Position numbers and translations under genes: made by a program. A stretch of DNA of 64,000 nt. Origin: Immundisolibacter sp049322795. GTDB taxonomy: Bacteria; Pseudomonadota; Gammaproteobacteria; Immundisolibacterales; Immundisolibacteraceae. Position 1 is the first letter of the stretch. Every line of letters begins with the position of its first letter. The stretch covers positions 62,001-126,000 of the forward strand of contig JBMOQH010000024.1 of NCBI GenBank assembly GCA_049322795.1, read 5' to 3'. The notes below the pieces were generated by a model. It made no database searches. It was not told where the DNA came from and saw nothing but the letters and a program-made list of their open reading frames with translations. This document shows positions 41,557-50,052 of this stretch, piece after piece.

Positions 41557-43039
41557 CGCGGGCCGTCGCCGCGCGCAGTTGCTTGGCGCCGTCGCTGCGC
41601 GCCTGGCCGATGTGTTCCAGGTACGGCTGGTCGACGTCGCCGGTCACGTACAGCCCATCGAAACAGGAGGCATCGAAATCGGCAATCGCCGGATTGCCCT
41701 CGCGGGCGGCGTCCTTCAGATCCTCGAGGTCCTGGTAGATCAGCCAGTCGGCGCCGATCGACTCGCACACTTCCTGCTCGCTGCGGCCGTGGGCGATCAG
41801 TTCCTGCGGGTTGGGGATGTCGATGCCGTAGACGTTGGCGTAGCGCACCGGCGGCGCCGCCGAGGCGAAGTACACCTTGCGCGCGCCGGCGTCGCGCGCC
41901 AGCTGCACGATCTGCTGCGAGGTGGTGCCGCGCACGATGGAATCGTCCACCAGCAGCACGTTCTTGCCCTCGAACTCGAGCTCGATGGGGTTCAGCTTCT
42001 GGCGCACCGAGCGCTTGCGCTCGCCTTGCCCGGGCATGATGAAGGTGCGCGCGATGTAGCGGTTCTTGATGAAGCCCTCGCGGTACTTCAGGCCCAGCTC
42101 GGCGGCCATCTGCATGGCGGCGGTGCGGCTGGTGTCGGGAATCGGGATGACCACGTCGATGTCGTGATCCGGCCACACGCGGTGCAGCTTGTGCGCCAGC
42201 TTCTCGCCCAGGCGCATGCGGCACTTGTGCACCGAGATGTCGTCCAGGATCGAGTCCGGTCGCGCGAAGTACACCAGTTCGAACAGGCAGGGCGTCAGCT
42301 GCGGGGTGTCGGCACACAGGCGGGTGTGCAGCACGCCGGCGCTGTCGATGATCACCGCCTCGCCAGGCGCCACGTCGCGCAGCACCTTGAAGCCCAGGCT
42401 CGCCACCGCCACGCTCTCGGACGCCAGGATGTATTCCTTGCCGAGCAGGTTCTCGCGCACGCCGATCACCAGCGGCCGGATGCCGTACGGATCACGAAAG
42501 CCGACCACGCCGTGGTCGGTGATCATCGCCACCACCGCGTAGGCGCCGCGACAGCGGCGATGCACCGCGCGCACGGCGGCGAACACGTCCTCGTGCGTCA
42601 CGCGCACGCGGCCGATGCGCTGCAGCTCGCCGGCGAACACGTTCAGCAGCACCTCGGAGTCGGAGTCGGTGTTCAGGTGCCGCAGCTCGTCCTCGGTCAG
42701 CGCCTGGCGCAGGGCCTCGGTGTTGGTGAGGTTGCCGTTGTGGGCGAGCGTGATTCCGTAGGGCGAGTTGACGTAGAACGGCTGCGACTCGGCCGAGGCC
42801 GAACTGCCGGCGGTGGGGTAGCGCACGTGGCCGATGCCCATGTTGCCGCGCAGGCGTTCCATGTGCTGCTGGCCGAACACGTCGCGCACCATGCCGTTGT
42901 CCTTGCGCATGAACAGGCGCCCGCCATCGGCGGTGACCATGCCGGCGGCGTCCTGCCCGCGGTGCTGCAACACCGTCAGGCCGTCGTAGATGGCCTGGTT
43001 GACCGGCGTCTGGGCGACGATGCCGATGATTCCGCACAT
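41534..43039 (-). CDS. purF: Amidophosphoribosyltransferase
   Basis: First enzyme of purine synthesis (EC 2.4.2.14): PRPP plus glutamine to phosphoribosylamine. 501 residues, normal length. Cys2 in MCGIIGIV is the N-terminal nucleophile of the glutaminase domain; PTAGSSASAESQPF and LAHNGNLTN are glutaminase motifs, and the PRPP loop VLLVDDSIVRGTTS marks the transferase domain. It closely follows cvpA (13 nt), the classical cvpA-purF pairing. The C-terminus overlaps the start of the M20 peptidase gene. Confidence 0.97.
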   Translation of the reverse strand: MCGIIGIVAQTPVNQAIYDGLTVLQHRGQDAAGMVTADGGRLFMRKDNGMVRDVFGQQHMERLRGNMGIGHVRYPTAGSSASAESQPFYVNSPYGITLAHNGNLTNTEALRQALTEDELRHLNTDSDSEVLLNVFAGELQRIGRVRVTHEDVFAAVRAVHRRCRGAYAVVAMITDHGVVGFRDPYGIRPLVIGVRENLLGKEYILASESVAVASLGFKVLRDVAPGEAVIIDSAGVLHTRLCADTPQLTPCLFELVYFARPDSILDDISVHKCRMRLGEKLAHKLHRVWPDHDIDVVIPIPDTSRTAAMQMAAELGLKYREGFIKNRYIARTFIMPGQGERKRSVRQKLNPIELEFEGKNVLLVDDSIVRGTTSQQIVQLARDAGARKVYFASAAPPVRYANVYGIDIPNPQELIAHGRSEQEVCESIGADWLIYQDLEDLKDAAREGNPAIADFDASCFDGLYVTGDVDQPYLEHIGQARSDGAKQLRAATARDELQIVV

Positions 43040-43052
43040 ACGCCTTACCTCG

Positions 43053-43550
43053 CTAACCCGCCGTGGGCGCCTGAAACTGTTCGAGTCCGCGTTCGACCGC
43101 GTCGCGTAGCCACTGTGCCGACCCGCGCGTCTGCGGCACTAGAGTGGAATCCTGCCACCACAGCGATTTTTGCAGCGGTGTTGCCTCCACCAGCAGCACC
43201 GCGGCGGCGATCAGCGCCACCCCGCGCAGCACGCCGAACACGGCACCCAGCGCCCGATCGGTGCCGCGCAGCGGGCTGCGCTTGAGCAGACTCACCAGCA
43301 GGTGCGACAGCAGCGCCAGCACGATCAGGGACCCGACGAACACCAGCAGCAGCGCCGCCGCCTGGCGCGCGCCCGGACTCGCTATCGCGCCGGCGAGCGG
43401 CGGCATCAGCAGGCCATGCAGACGCCAGGCCAGATAGGCCGCCAGCAGCCACGACACAAGCGACAGCAGTTCGCGCAACAGCCCGCGCCAGATGCCCACC
43501 AGTAGCGACACGGACACCACCAGCACGAACAGAATGTCGACCAGGTTCAT
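43053..43550 (-). CDS. cvpA: CvpA-family membrane protein
   Basis: A 165-residue inner-membrane protein with four predicted membrane segments. The N-terminus NLVDILFVLVVSVSLLVGIWRG and the GTDRALGAVFGVLRG block are CvpA family features. CvpA is needed for colicin V production in E. coli and for envelope stress tolerance; its molecular role is not settled. Conserved neighbour of purF and of the SPOR-domain gene upstream. Confidence 0.92.
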   Translation of the reverse strand: MNLVDILFVLVVSVSLLVGIWRGLLRELLSLVSWLLAAYLAWRLHGLLMPPLAGAIASPGARQAAALLLVFVGSLIVLALLSHLLVSLLKRSPLRGTDRALGAVFGVLRGVALIAAAVLLVEATPLQKSLWWQDSTLVPQTRGSAQWLRDAVERGLEQFQAPTAG

Positions 43551-43562
43551 GGGGGTGGCGTG

Positions 43563-44396
43563 TCACGGGTAGCCCATGACGATGCCGTCATGGCCGGTTT
43601 CCCGCGCCAGCCGGTCGCGCAGGGCCTGCGCCGTGGCGCGCTCGAGTTCCGGCCCCACCCGCACGCGCAGTGCCTTGCCGTGCGGTGTGGAGATCTCCTC
43701 GGTGAACGCGCTGTGCCCGGCCTTGCGCAGGCTTTCACGCAGGTCGATGGCGGTTTTCAGGTTCCCGTAGACGCCCAGCTGGACCACCCAGGCCTGCTGC
43801 GCGGCGGCGCTTGGTGCGGATGGGGTGGCGCTCGCGCCTGCGGGCTTCACCGGTGCCGCGGGTGCCGGCACTGCGGCGGCGACGGGTGTTCTGGGTGCCG
43901 CTGCCGGTTTGGCGGGAGCCGGGGCTGGCGTCGTTGGCGCCGCCTTGGGCGTGACGGGTTTGGCCACCGGGGCCGGCTTCGGCACTGCGGGTTTGGGTGC
44001 CGGCACGGGCTCCGCCCTGGCCGGTGGCGGCGCCGCTACGGGCGCCGCCGGTGCTGCGCTGCGCGCCGGATCGGTCTGGATTTCGGCCGCCGCAGGGACA
44101 GCGGATGCCGACTCATGGCGTCCGCCGACGCTGGCCGAGTCGGCTGCTTCCTCGAGCGGCGGGGCCGGCAGTGGCAGTGGCACATCCTGCGGTTCGGGAA
44201 CCAGTCCCTGCGGCGCCGTGCCGTCGGCTGGCAACCGCCCGGCCACGCCATCGGCGGGTTCGGCCGGGATGTCGATCGACTGCGGCCCTTGCGGCAGTGG
44301 CTGGCGCACGTCGTTCAGCAGCGGCACCAGAATCGCTGCCAGGGCCACCAGCACGACGCCACCCACGATCCGGTATTTGAGCCTGGCCTGATCCAT
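43563..44396 (-). CDS. dedD: SPOR-domain cell division protein (DedD-like)
   Basis: A 277-residue single-pass inner-membrane protein: short cytoplasmic start, membrane helix (about 12-27), a long Ala/Pro-rich linker (about 60-195), and a C-terminal SPOR domain (about 200-275, AWVVQLGVYGNLKTA to LRVRVGPE) that binds denuded septal peptidoglycan. ATG 44396 has GGAG 5 nt upstream and is preferred over a GTG at 44402. The place between folC and cvpA is that of dedD in other gammaproteobacteria. Confidence 0.9.
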   Translation of the reverse strand: MDQARLKYRIVGGVVLVALAAILVPLLNDVRQPLPQGPQSIDIPAEPADGVAGRLPADGTAPQGLVPEPQDVPLPLPAPPLEEAADSASVGGRHESASAVPAAAEIQTDPARSAAPAAPVAAPPPARAEPVPAPKPAVPKPAPVAKPVTPKAAPTTPAPAPAKPAAAPRTPVAAAVPAPAAPVKPAGASATPSAPSAAAQQAWVVQLGVYGNLKTAIDLRESLRKAGHSAFTEEISTPHGKALRVRVGPELERATAQALRDRLARETGHDGIVMGYP

Positions 44397-44429
44397 CGAC
44401 ACTCCGGAAAAGTCGGCAGCAGCCGCGAA

Positions 44430-45728
44430 TTATAACGTTGCCGCGTCAGCCGCCGCCGGCAGCGCGCCGCTGCGCAGCGCCAGTTCGACGGTATGGAACG
44501 ACCCGAACACCAGCACGCGGCCGATGCCGGTGCCGGCATCGGCCAGAGCGGCGCGACAGGCGGTCGCGACGTCGGGGTGCATGTGTATCGCGGTGACGCC
44601 GAGCGCGCCGAGCTGCGCTGCCAGATGCACGGCCTCTGCGCCGCGTGGCCCGGGGAGGTCGGCCAAATGCAAGGTCTCGATCAGACCCGCGAGCGGCGCC
44701 AGCACACCCGCCACGTCCTTGTCGGCCAGCATGCCGAGCACGGCGATGCTGCGGCCGGGCAGGGGACAGGCGCGCAGGTTGTCGGCGAGATTGCGCGCCG
44801 CCTCCGGGTTGTGCGCCACGTCGAGCACCCACTCGGGATGGCGGCCGCGGCGCTCGAAGCGCGCAGCAAGGTGCGCCTGACGCACGCCCGTGGCCAGCGC
44901 CTCGTCGGCCACTGGCAGGCGCGGCGCGAGCAGGCGCGCCGCCAGCACGGCGCCGGCCGCGTTGCGCAGTTGCACCGCCCCGGCCAGACCGGGCAGGGGC
45001 AACACGAGGCGATCATCGCGACAAGTCCACGTCCAGGCGTCGGCGCCGGATGCCTGCGCCACGTGTTCCGCGCCATATCGCCACAGTGGCGCGCCGCAAA
45101 GCTCGGCGTGAGCCGGCACGCTTGCTGGCGGAGCGGGGTCGGTCACGATGAGTGGCCGGCCGGGCCGGGCGATGGCGGCTTTCTCGGCGCCGATTGCCTC
45201 GCGCGTGTCGCCCAGGAACTGCTGGTGGTCTAGATCGATCGACGTGATGATGGCGATGTCTGCATCCATGGCGTTGACGGCGTCGAGCCGCCCGCCGAGA
45301 CCAACCTCGAGGATCAGCACCTCGCAGCACGCGGCGGCGAACACCTCGAGCGCTGCCAGCGTGCCCCACTCGAAATAGGTGAGCGAAATATCGCCGCGGG
45401 TGGCGTCGATGCGCTCGAAGGCCCGGCACAGTTCAGCGTCGTCAGCCTCCCGCCCCGCGACCCGCACGCGCTCGTTGTAGCGCAGCAGATGCGGCGAGGT
45501 GTAGACCCCGGTGCGGTAGCCGGCGGCGCGGTAGATGGCGTCCAGAAACGCCACCGTCGAACCCTTGCCGTTGGTGCCGGCCACCGTGATCACCGGTACG
45601 CCGGCCAGCGGCGGCGCCAGGCGCGCCAGCGCCTCCCGCACGCGATCAAGACTGAGGTCGATCTTGACCGGGTGGGCCGTCTCCTGCCAGGCGAGCCAGT
45701 CGTCGAGGCGGGAGAAGCGCGCGCTCAC
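44430..45728 (-). CDS. folC: Dihydrofolate synthase / folylpolyglutamate synthase
   Basis: A 432-residue bifunctional Mur-ligase-type enzyme that adds glutamate to dihydropteroate and to folates. The ATP loop is TVAGTNGKGST; SPHLLRYNERVRV, LEVGLGGRLDAVN, and the C-terminal DVAHNPEAAR motif are diagnostic. GTG 45728 overlaps the accD stop (GTGA); the frame continues further upstream only as an artefact across accD. The folC-accD neighbourhood is conserved. Confidence 0.95.
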   Translation of the reverse strand: MSARFSRLDDWLAWQETAHPVKIDLSLDRVREALARLAPPLAGVPVITVAGTNGKGSTVAFLDAIYRAAGYRTGVYTSPHLLRYNERVRVAGREADDAELCRAFERIDATRGDISLTYFEWGTLAALEVFAAACCEVLILEVGLGGRLDAVNAMDADIAIITSIDLDHQQFLGDTREAIGAEKAAIARPGRPLIVTDPAPPASVPAHAELCGAPLWRYGAEHVAQASGADAWTWTCRDDRLVLPLPGLAGAVQLRNAAGAVLAARLLAPRLPVADEALATGVRQAHLAARFERRGRHPEWVLDVAHNPEAARNLADNLRACPLPGRSIAVLGMLADKDVAGVLAPLAGLIETLHLADLPGPRGAEAVHLAAQLGALGVTAIHMHPDVATACRAALADAGTGIGRVLVFGSFHTVELALRSGALPAAADAATL

Positions 45729-46591
45729 GCGGCGGCCGCGCGCCCTTGCAGCATGCCCAGCAGGCGGGCGACGTGCTCGCGCATCTGGCGGCGGTCGACG
45801 ATCTGGTCGACCGCGCCGTGGCTGAGCAGGAACTCGCTGCGCTGGAAGCCTGGCGGCAGCACCTCGCGCACGGTCTGCTCGATGACGCGCGGGCCGGCGA
45901 AACCGATCAGCGCGTTCGGCTCGGCGATGATCACATCGCCCAGCATGGCCAGACTCGCCGACACGCCGCCGGTAGTGGGATCGGTCAGCACCGAGATGTA
46001 CGGCAGGCCGGCCTCGCCCATGCAGGCCAGCATGGCCGAGGTCTTGGCCATCTGAAGCAGCGAGAACAGGCCCTCCTGCATGCGCGCACCGCCCGAGGAC
46101 GAGAAGCACACCAGCGGCAGCCCGTGATCGAGACAGGCCTGCACACCGCGTGTGAAGCGCTCGCCGACCACCGAGCCCATGGAGCCGCCCATGAAGCGGA
46201 ACTCGAACGCCGCCGCCACCACGCCCTGGCCCATGAGTGCGCCCTGCATGACCACCAGCGCGTCGCGCTCGCCGGTTTCCTTTTGCGTGGCGGTCAGGCG
46301 ATCGCGGTAGCGCTTGGTGTCCTTGAACTTGTGCACGTCGACCGCTTCGAGCTCGGCGCCGAGCTCCTGCCGCGGCTCGGTATCGAGAAACGCGTTCAGC
46401 CGCGCCCGTGCGCCGATGCGCAGGTGGTGATTGCAGCGCGGGCACACCTCGATGTTGTGCTCGAGCTCGGTGCGGTACAGCACCGCCTTGCACTCCGGGC
46501 ACTTGGCCCACAGGCCCTCGGGCACTTTCTTGGATGCGGTGGCGGCGCGCGTGCGGATGCGCTCCGGCACCAGCCGGGTCAGCCAGTTCAT
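45725..46591 (-). CDS. accD: Acetyl-CoA carboxylase carboxyltransferase beta subunit
   Basis: A 288-residue subunit of acetyl-CoA carboxylase (EC 2.1.3.15), catalysing carboxyl transfer to acetyl-CoA with AccA. An N-terminal zinc ribbon is visible as CPECKAVLY and CPRCNHHLRIG. The crotonase-fold core holds FMGGSMGSVVGERF, CFSSSGGARMQEG and DPTTGGVSASLAMLGD. ATG 46591 (MNWLTRLVP) is the family start and overlaps the trpA stop (ATGA); a longer upstream frame lies in trpA. Confidence 0.97.
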   Translation of the reverse strand: MNWLTRLVPERIRTRAATASKKVPEGLWAKCPECKAVLYRTELEHNIEVCPRCNHHLRIGARARLNAFLDTEPRQELGAELEAVDVHKFKDTKRYRDRLTATQKETGERDALVVMQGALMGQGVVAAAFEFRFMGGSMGSVVGERFTRGVQACLDHGLPLVCFSSSGGARMQEGLFSLLQMAKTSAMLACMGEAGLPYISVLTDPTTGGVSASLAMLGDVIIAEPNALIGFAGPRVIEQTVREVLPPGFQRSEFLLSHGAVDQIVDRRQMREHVARLLGMLQGRAAAA

Positions 46592-47418
46592 TGTCCTGTT
46601 CCTCCCGCAGCCTCGATGCCGGTGCGCAGCGCGCGCACCAGTTCGACGGCGTTTCGCCATGCCTCCGGGCCGGTCACGCCGGCGGCGGTGGCGGTCTCGA
46701 TCGGTTCGATCACGGCGCTGCCCACCACCACGGCATCGGCAAAAGCGGCGATCTGCGCGGCCGCCTGCGGCGTACGCACGCCGAAGCCGACACCGACCGG
46801 CAGGTCCGTGTGCTGTTTCAAACCGCGAACCTGCGCCTGCACGTCCGCCAGGTCCACCTGGCCGGCGCCGGTTACCCCGCGCACGGAAACGTAATACAGA
46901 AAGCCGCTCGCCTGCGCCGCCACGGCGCGCGCCCGCTCCGGGCCGCTGGTCGGTGCGAGCAGGAAGATGCTGTCGAGTCCCACGGCCTTGAGCGCCGCCG
47001 CGTGCTCGGTTTCCTCATCGAAGGGCAGGTCGACGGTCAGCACGCCATCCACGCCGGCGTCGGCCGCCGCCGCGGCAAAGCGCTCGACGCCCATCTGCTC
47101 GATGGGATTCAGATACCCCATCAGCACCAGCGGCGTGGTGGAGTCGGTTTGCCGGAATACACGTACCAGCTCCAGCACCCGGCGCAGGTCCATGCCGTGC
47201 GCGAGCGCCCGCTCGGAAGCGCGCTGGATGACCGGGCCGTCGGCCATCGGGTCCGAGAACGGCACGCCGAGTTCCAGCACGTCGGCGCCGGCCGCGACCA
47301 GCGCGTGCAGGAGCCCGACCGTCTGGTCCGGGTGCGGGTCACCGGCGGTGACGAAGATCACCAGGCCCGCCCGCCGCGCCGCGCGCAGCTCGGCAAAGCG
47401 CGCTGCCAGGCGGCTCAT
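46588..47418 (-). CDS. trpA: Tryptophan synthase alpha subunit
   Basis: A 276-residue TIM-barrel enzyme (EC 4.2.1.20) that cleaves indole-3-glycerol phosphate and channels indole to TrpB. Catalytic Glu49 and Asp60 lie in LELGVPFSDPMADGP, with the same numbers as in the Salmonella enzyme. Start overlaps the trpB stop (ATGA) and the stop overlaps accD. The trpE/G/D/C genes are not in the window, so the pathway is split as in many gamma- and betaproteobacteria. Confidence 0.97.
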   Translation of the reverse strand: MSRLAARFAELRAARRAGLVIFVTAGDPHPDQTVGLLHALVAAGADVLELGVPFSDPMADGPVIQRASERALAHGMDLRRVLELVRVFRQTDSTTPLVLMGYLNPIEQMGVERFAAAAADAGVDGVLTVDLPFDEETEHAAALKAVGLDSIFLLAPTSGPERARAVAAQASGFLYYVSVRGVTGAGQVDLADVQAQVRGLKQHTDLPVGVGFGVRTPQAAAQIAAFADAVVVGSAVIEPIETATAAGVTGPEAWRNAVELVRALRTGIEAAGGTGQ

Positions 47419-48632
47419 ACCCGGATGCCCTCGATCGTGGCGACGGTGTGGATGTCCTTGTCGCCGCGTCCTGAGAGATTGACCACGATGCTTTGCTCCG
47501 GCTTCATGGAAGCGGCGAGCTTGCCGGCATAGGCCAGCGCGTGCGAGGACTCGAGCGCCGGAATGATGCCCTCGGTGCGCGTCAGGTGATGGAAGGCGGC
47601 CAGCGCCTCGTCGTCGCCGACGCTCACGTAGCGCGCGCGGCCGGTGTCGTGCAGCCAGGCGTGCTCGGGGCCGACGCCGGGGTAGTCCAGCCCGGCCGAG
47701 ATGGAATGCGTGCTGCCGATCTGGCCGTCCTCGTCCTGGATCAAATACGTGCGGTTGCCGTGCAGCACGCCCGGCTTGCCGGCGCTGATGGACGCCGCGT
47801 GCCGCCCGCTCGCGAGACCGTACCCGGCCGCCTCGACGCCGTACAGGGCCACGTCCGGATCGCCGATGAAGGAATGGAAGATGCCGATGGCGTTCGAGCC
47901 GCCGCCGACGCAGGCCACCACCGCATCCGGCAGCCGGCCCTCGCGTTCGAGCATCTGCGCGCGGGCTTCGGCGCCGATGATGGCCTGGAAGTCGCGCACC
48001 ATCTGCGGGTAGGGGTGCGGTCCGGCCACCGTGCCGATGATGTAGAAAGTGTTGTCGACGTTGGCGACCCAGTCGCGCAGCGCCTCGTTGAGGGCGTCCT
48101 TGAGCGTGCGCGAGCCGCTTTCCACCGCCCGCACCTCGGCGCCCAGCAGACGCATGCGGTAGACGTTGGCGCTCTGGCGCTGGATGTCCTCGGCGCCCAT
48201 GTACACCACGCACTCCACGCCCAGCCGCGCCGCCACGGTGGCGGTGGCGACGCCGTGCTGGCCGGCGCCGGTTTCGGCGATGACGCGCGTCTTGCCCATG
48301 CGCCGGGCGAGCAGGATCTGCCCGACCGTGTTGTTGATCTTGTGCGCGCCGGTGTGGTTCAGGTCCTCGCGCTTCAAGTAAATCCGCGCGCCGCCCGCCT
48401 CGCGCGTCCAGCGCTCGGCCAGATACAGCGCCGACGGCCGGCCGACGTAGTCGCGCAGGTCCTGCGCCAGCTCGGCCTGGAACGCCGGATCGGTCTGCGC
48501 CTGCCGGTAGGCGGCTTCGAGTTCGCGCAGCGGCTGCATCAGCGTCTCGGCCACGAAACGCCCGCCGTAGCGGCCGAAATAGCCGTGCGCGTCCGGCAGC
48601 ACCGTGCCGCTGTCGATCTCAGCTCCGCTCAT
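47415..48632 (-). CDS. trpB: Tryptophan synthase beta subunit
   Basis: A 405-residue PLP enzyme (EC 4.2.1.20) joining indole and serine. The PLP lysine is Lys98 in NHTGAHKINNT, and GGGSNAIG binds the cofactor phosphate. ATG 48632 begins inside the end of trpF (14-nt overlap), so trpF-trpB-trpA are translated together. No leader peptide or attenuator was seen within the block. Confidence 0.97.
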   Translation of the reverse strand: MSGAEIDSGTVLPDAHGYFGRYGGRFVAETLMQPLRELEAAYRQAQTDPAFQAELAQDLRDYVGRPSALYLAERWTREAGGARIYLKREDLNHTGAHKINNTVGQILLARRMGKTRVIAETGAGQHGVATATVAARLGVECVVYMGAEDIQRQSANVYRMRLLGAEVRAVESGSRTLKDALNEALRDWVANVDNTFYIIGTVAGPHPYPQMVRDFQAIIGAEARAQMLEREGRLPDAVVACVGGGSNAIGIFHSFIGDPDVALYGVEAAGYGLASGRHAASISAGKPGVLHGNRTYLIQDEDGQIGSTHSISAGLDYPGVGPEHAWLHDTGRARYVSVGDDEALAAFHHLTRTEGIIPALESSHALAYAGKLAASMKPEQSIVVNLSGRGDKDIHTVATIEGIRV

Positions 48633-49251
48633 CGTCCACCTGTCGCACCGCCTGCATGAAAGCTCCCAACCGCGCCGCATCCTTGATGCCGGGCGCCGAT
48701 TCCACCCCGCTGCTCACATCCACCGCCCACGGCCGCAGTCGGCGAATGGCCGCCGCCACGTTGCCGGCATCGAGCCCCCCCGCCAGCAGCAGCGGCCGCG
48801 GCAAACCCGCCGGCACGGCCGACCAGTCGAAGGTCCGCCCGCTGCCGCCCGGCGTGCCGGGCACGAAGGCATCCAGCAACAACCCCGCCGCGTCGTGATA
48901 CCCGACCGCCTGCGCCGGCAGGTCCACGCCGTCACGCACGTGCAGCGCCTTGAGGTAGCGGCGCCCGTGGCGGCGACACGCGGCGGGCGGTTCCGCACCG
49001 TGGAACTGGATCAGGTCCAGCGGCACCTGCCGCAGCACCTCGTCGATCCGATCGGCCGGCGCATCCACGAACAAGCCGACCACGCTCACCAGCGGCGGCA
49101 ACGCGGCCAGGATGGCCTGCGCCTGCGCGATGCTCACGTGGCGGGGGCTTGCGGGATGGAAGACCAGGCCGATGGCGTGCGCGCCGGCGCTTGCCGCCGC
49201 GAGGCCGTCCTCGGGGCGGGTTATGCCGCAGATTTTAACGCGGGTGGGCAT
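48619..49251 (-). CDS. trpF: Phosphoribosylanthranilate isomerase
   Basis: A 210-residue TIM-barrel isomerase (EC 5.3.1.24) of tryptophan synthesis. The general base Cys8 is in RVKICGIT, and GLFVDAPAD, IQFHGAEPP, LLLAGGLDAGNV and DVSSGVESAPGIKD are family blocks. It lies 3 nt after truA, the usual truA-trpF order in gammaproteobacteria. Confidence 0.96.
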   Translation of the reverse strand: MPTRVKICGITRPEDGLAAASAGAHAIGLVFHPASPRHVSIAQAQAILAALPPLVSVVGLFVDAPADRIDEVLRQVPLDLIQFHGAEPPAACRRHGRRYLKALHVRDGVDLPAQAVGYHDAAGLLLDAFVPGTPGGSGRTFDWSAVPAGLPRPLLLAGGLDAGNVAAAIRRLRPWAVDVSSGVESAPGIKDAARLGAFMQAVRQVDDERS

Positions 49252-49254
49252 GAG

Positions 49255-50031
49255 TCAGACCGGCAGCAGCGACGGTGGCGGCTCCAGGCCGTAATGCGGC
49301 GGGTAATGTACCGCCGTGAGGTACAGACCGGCCGCCGGCGCGGTGCGGCCCGCTTGGGTGCGATCCCGTCCGGCGAGCAGTCCGGCCGCCCAGGCCACCG
49401 GTCGCTCGCCGGTGCCGATTTCCAGCAGCGTGCCGACCAGGTTGCGCACCATGTGATGCAGAAAGGCATTGGCCTGCGCGTCGATGATCAGCCACGGCCC
49501 GTGGCGGCGCACGTCGAGCCGCAAGAGCGTGCGCCACGGCGAGCGCGACTGGCAGCCGGCGGCCCGAAAGGCACTGAAATCGTGTTCGCCGAGCAGGCTC
49601 TGAGCGGCCGCGTGCATGGCGGCCGCATCGAGCGGTTGCGGTTCCCAGGCGACGCGCTCGTGGCCGACGGCAGGTGCCTGCGGGCGGTTCAGAATGATGT
49701 AGCGGTAGGCGCGCGACAGGGCGCTGAAGCGCGCGTGGAAGTCATCTGCCACCGGCTGCGCGCCGACGATGCGCACATCGCGGGGCAACAAGGTGTTGGC
49801 GCCACGCAGCCAGGCGCGCTGTGGGCGCTCGGCGTCGGTGTCGAAGTGCACTACCTGTCCCAGCGCGTGCACGCCGGTGTCGGTGCGGCCGGCCGCCACC
49901 ACCCGGATGGGCTCACACGCGATGCCGGACAGCGCCTTCTCCAGCACCGCCTGCACTGACGGGCTGTGCGCCTGCAGCTGCCAGCCGCAGTAGGCGCTGC
50001 CGTCGTATTCGACGTTAAGGGCGATCCGCAA
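49255..50031 (-). CDS. truA: tRNA pseudouridine(38-40) synthase
   Basis: A 258-residue TruA (EC 5.4.99.12), which makes pseudouridine in the anticodon stem-loop. Catalytic Asp51 lies in AAGRTDTGVHA; FHARFSALSRAYRY, DFSAFRA and FLHHMVRNLVG are conserved. The apparent start is a TTG at 50031, supported by RIALNVEYDGSAYCGWQ at the correct distance; no clear ribosome site precedes it, so weak initiation is likely. Follows fimV by 21 nt. Confidence 0.95.
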   Translation of the reverse strand: MRIALNVEYDGSAYCGWQLQAHSPSVQAVLEKALSGIACEPIRVVAAGRTDTGVHALGQVVHFDTDAERPQRAWLRGANTLLPRDVRIVGAQPVADDFHARFSALSRAYRYIILNRPQAPAVGHERVAWEPQPLDAAAMHAAAQSLLGEHDFSAFRAAGCQSRSPWRTLLRLDVRRHGPWLIIDAQANAFLHHMVRNLVGTLLEIGTGERPVAWAAGLLAGRDRTQAGRTAPAAGLYLTAVHYPPHYGLEPPPSLLPV

Positions 50032-50052
50032 AACGCTGGCTGGCGCCCGCCC

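Noticed and set aside
40937..43285. Plus-strand frame of 782 codons opposite purF
   Set aside because: Covers a certain purF gene and has no recognisable motif.
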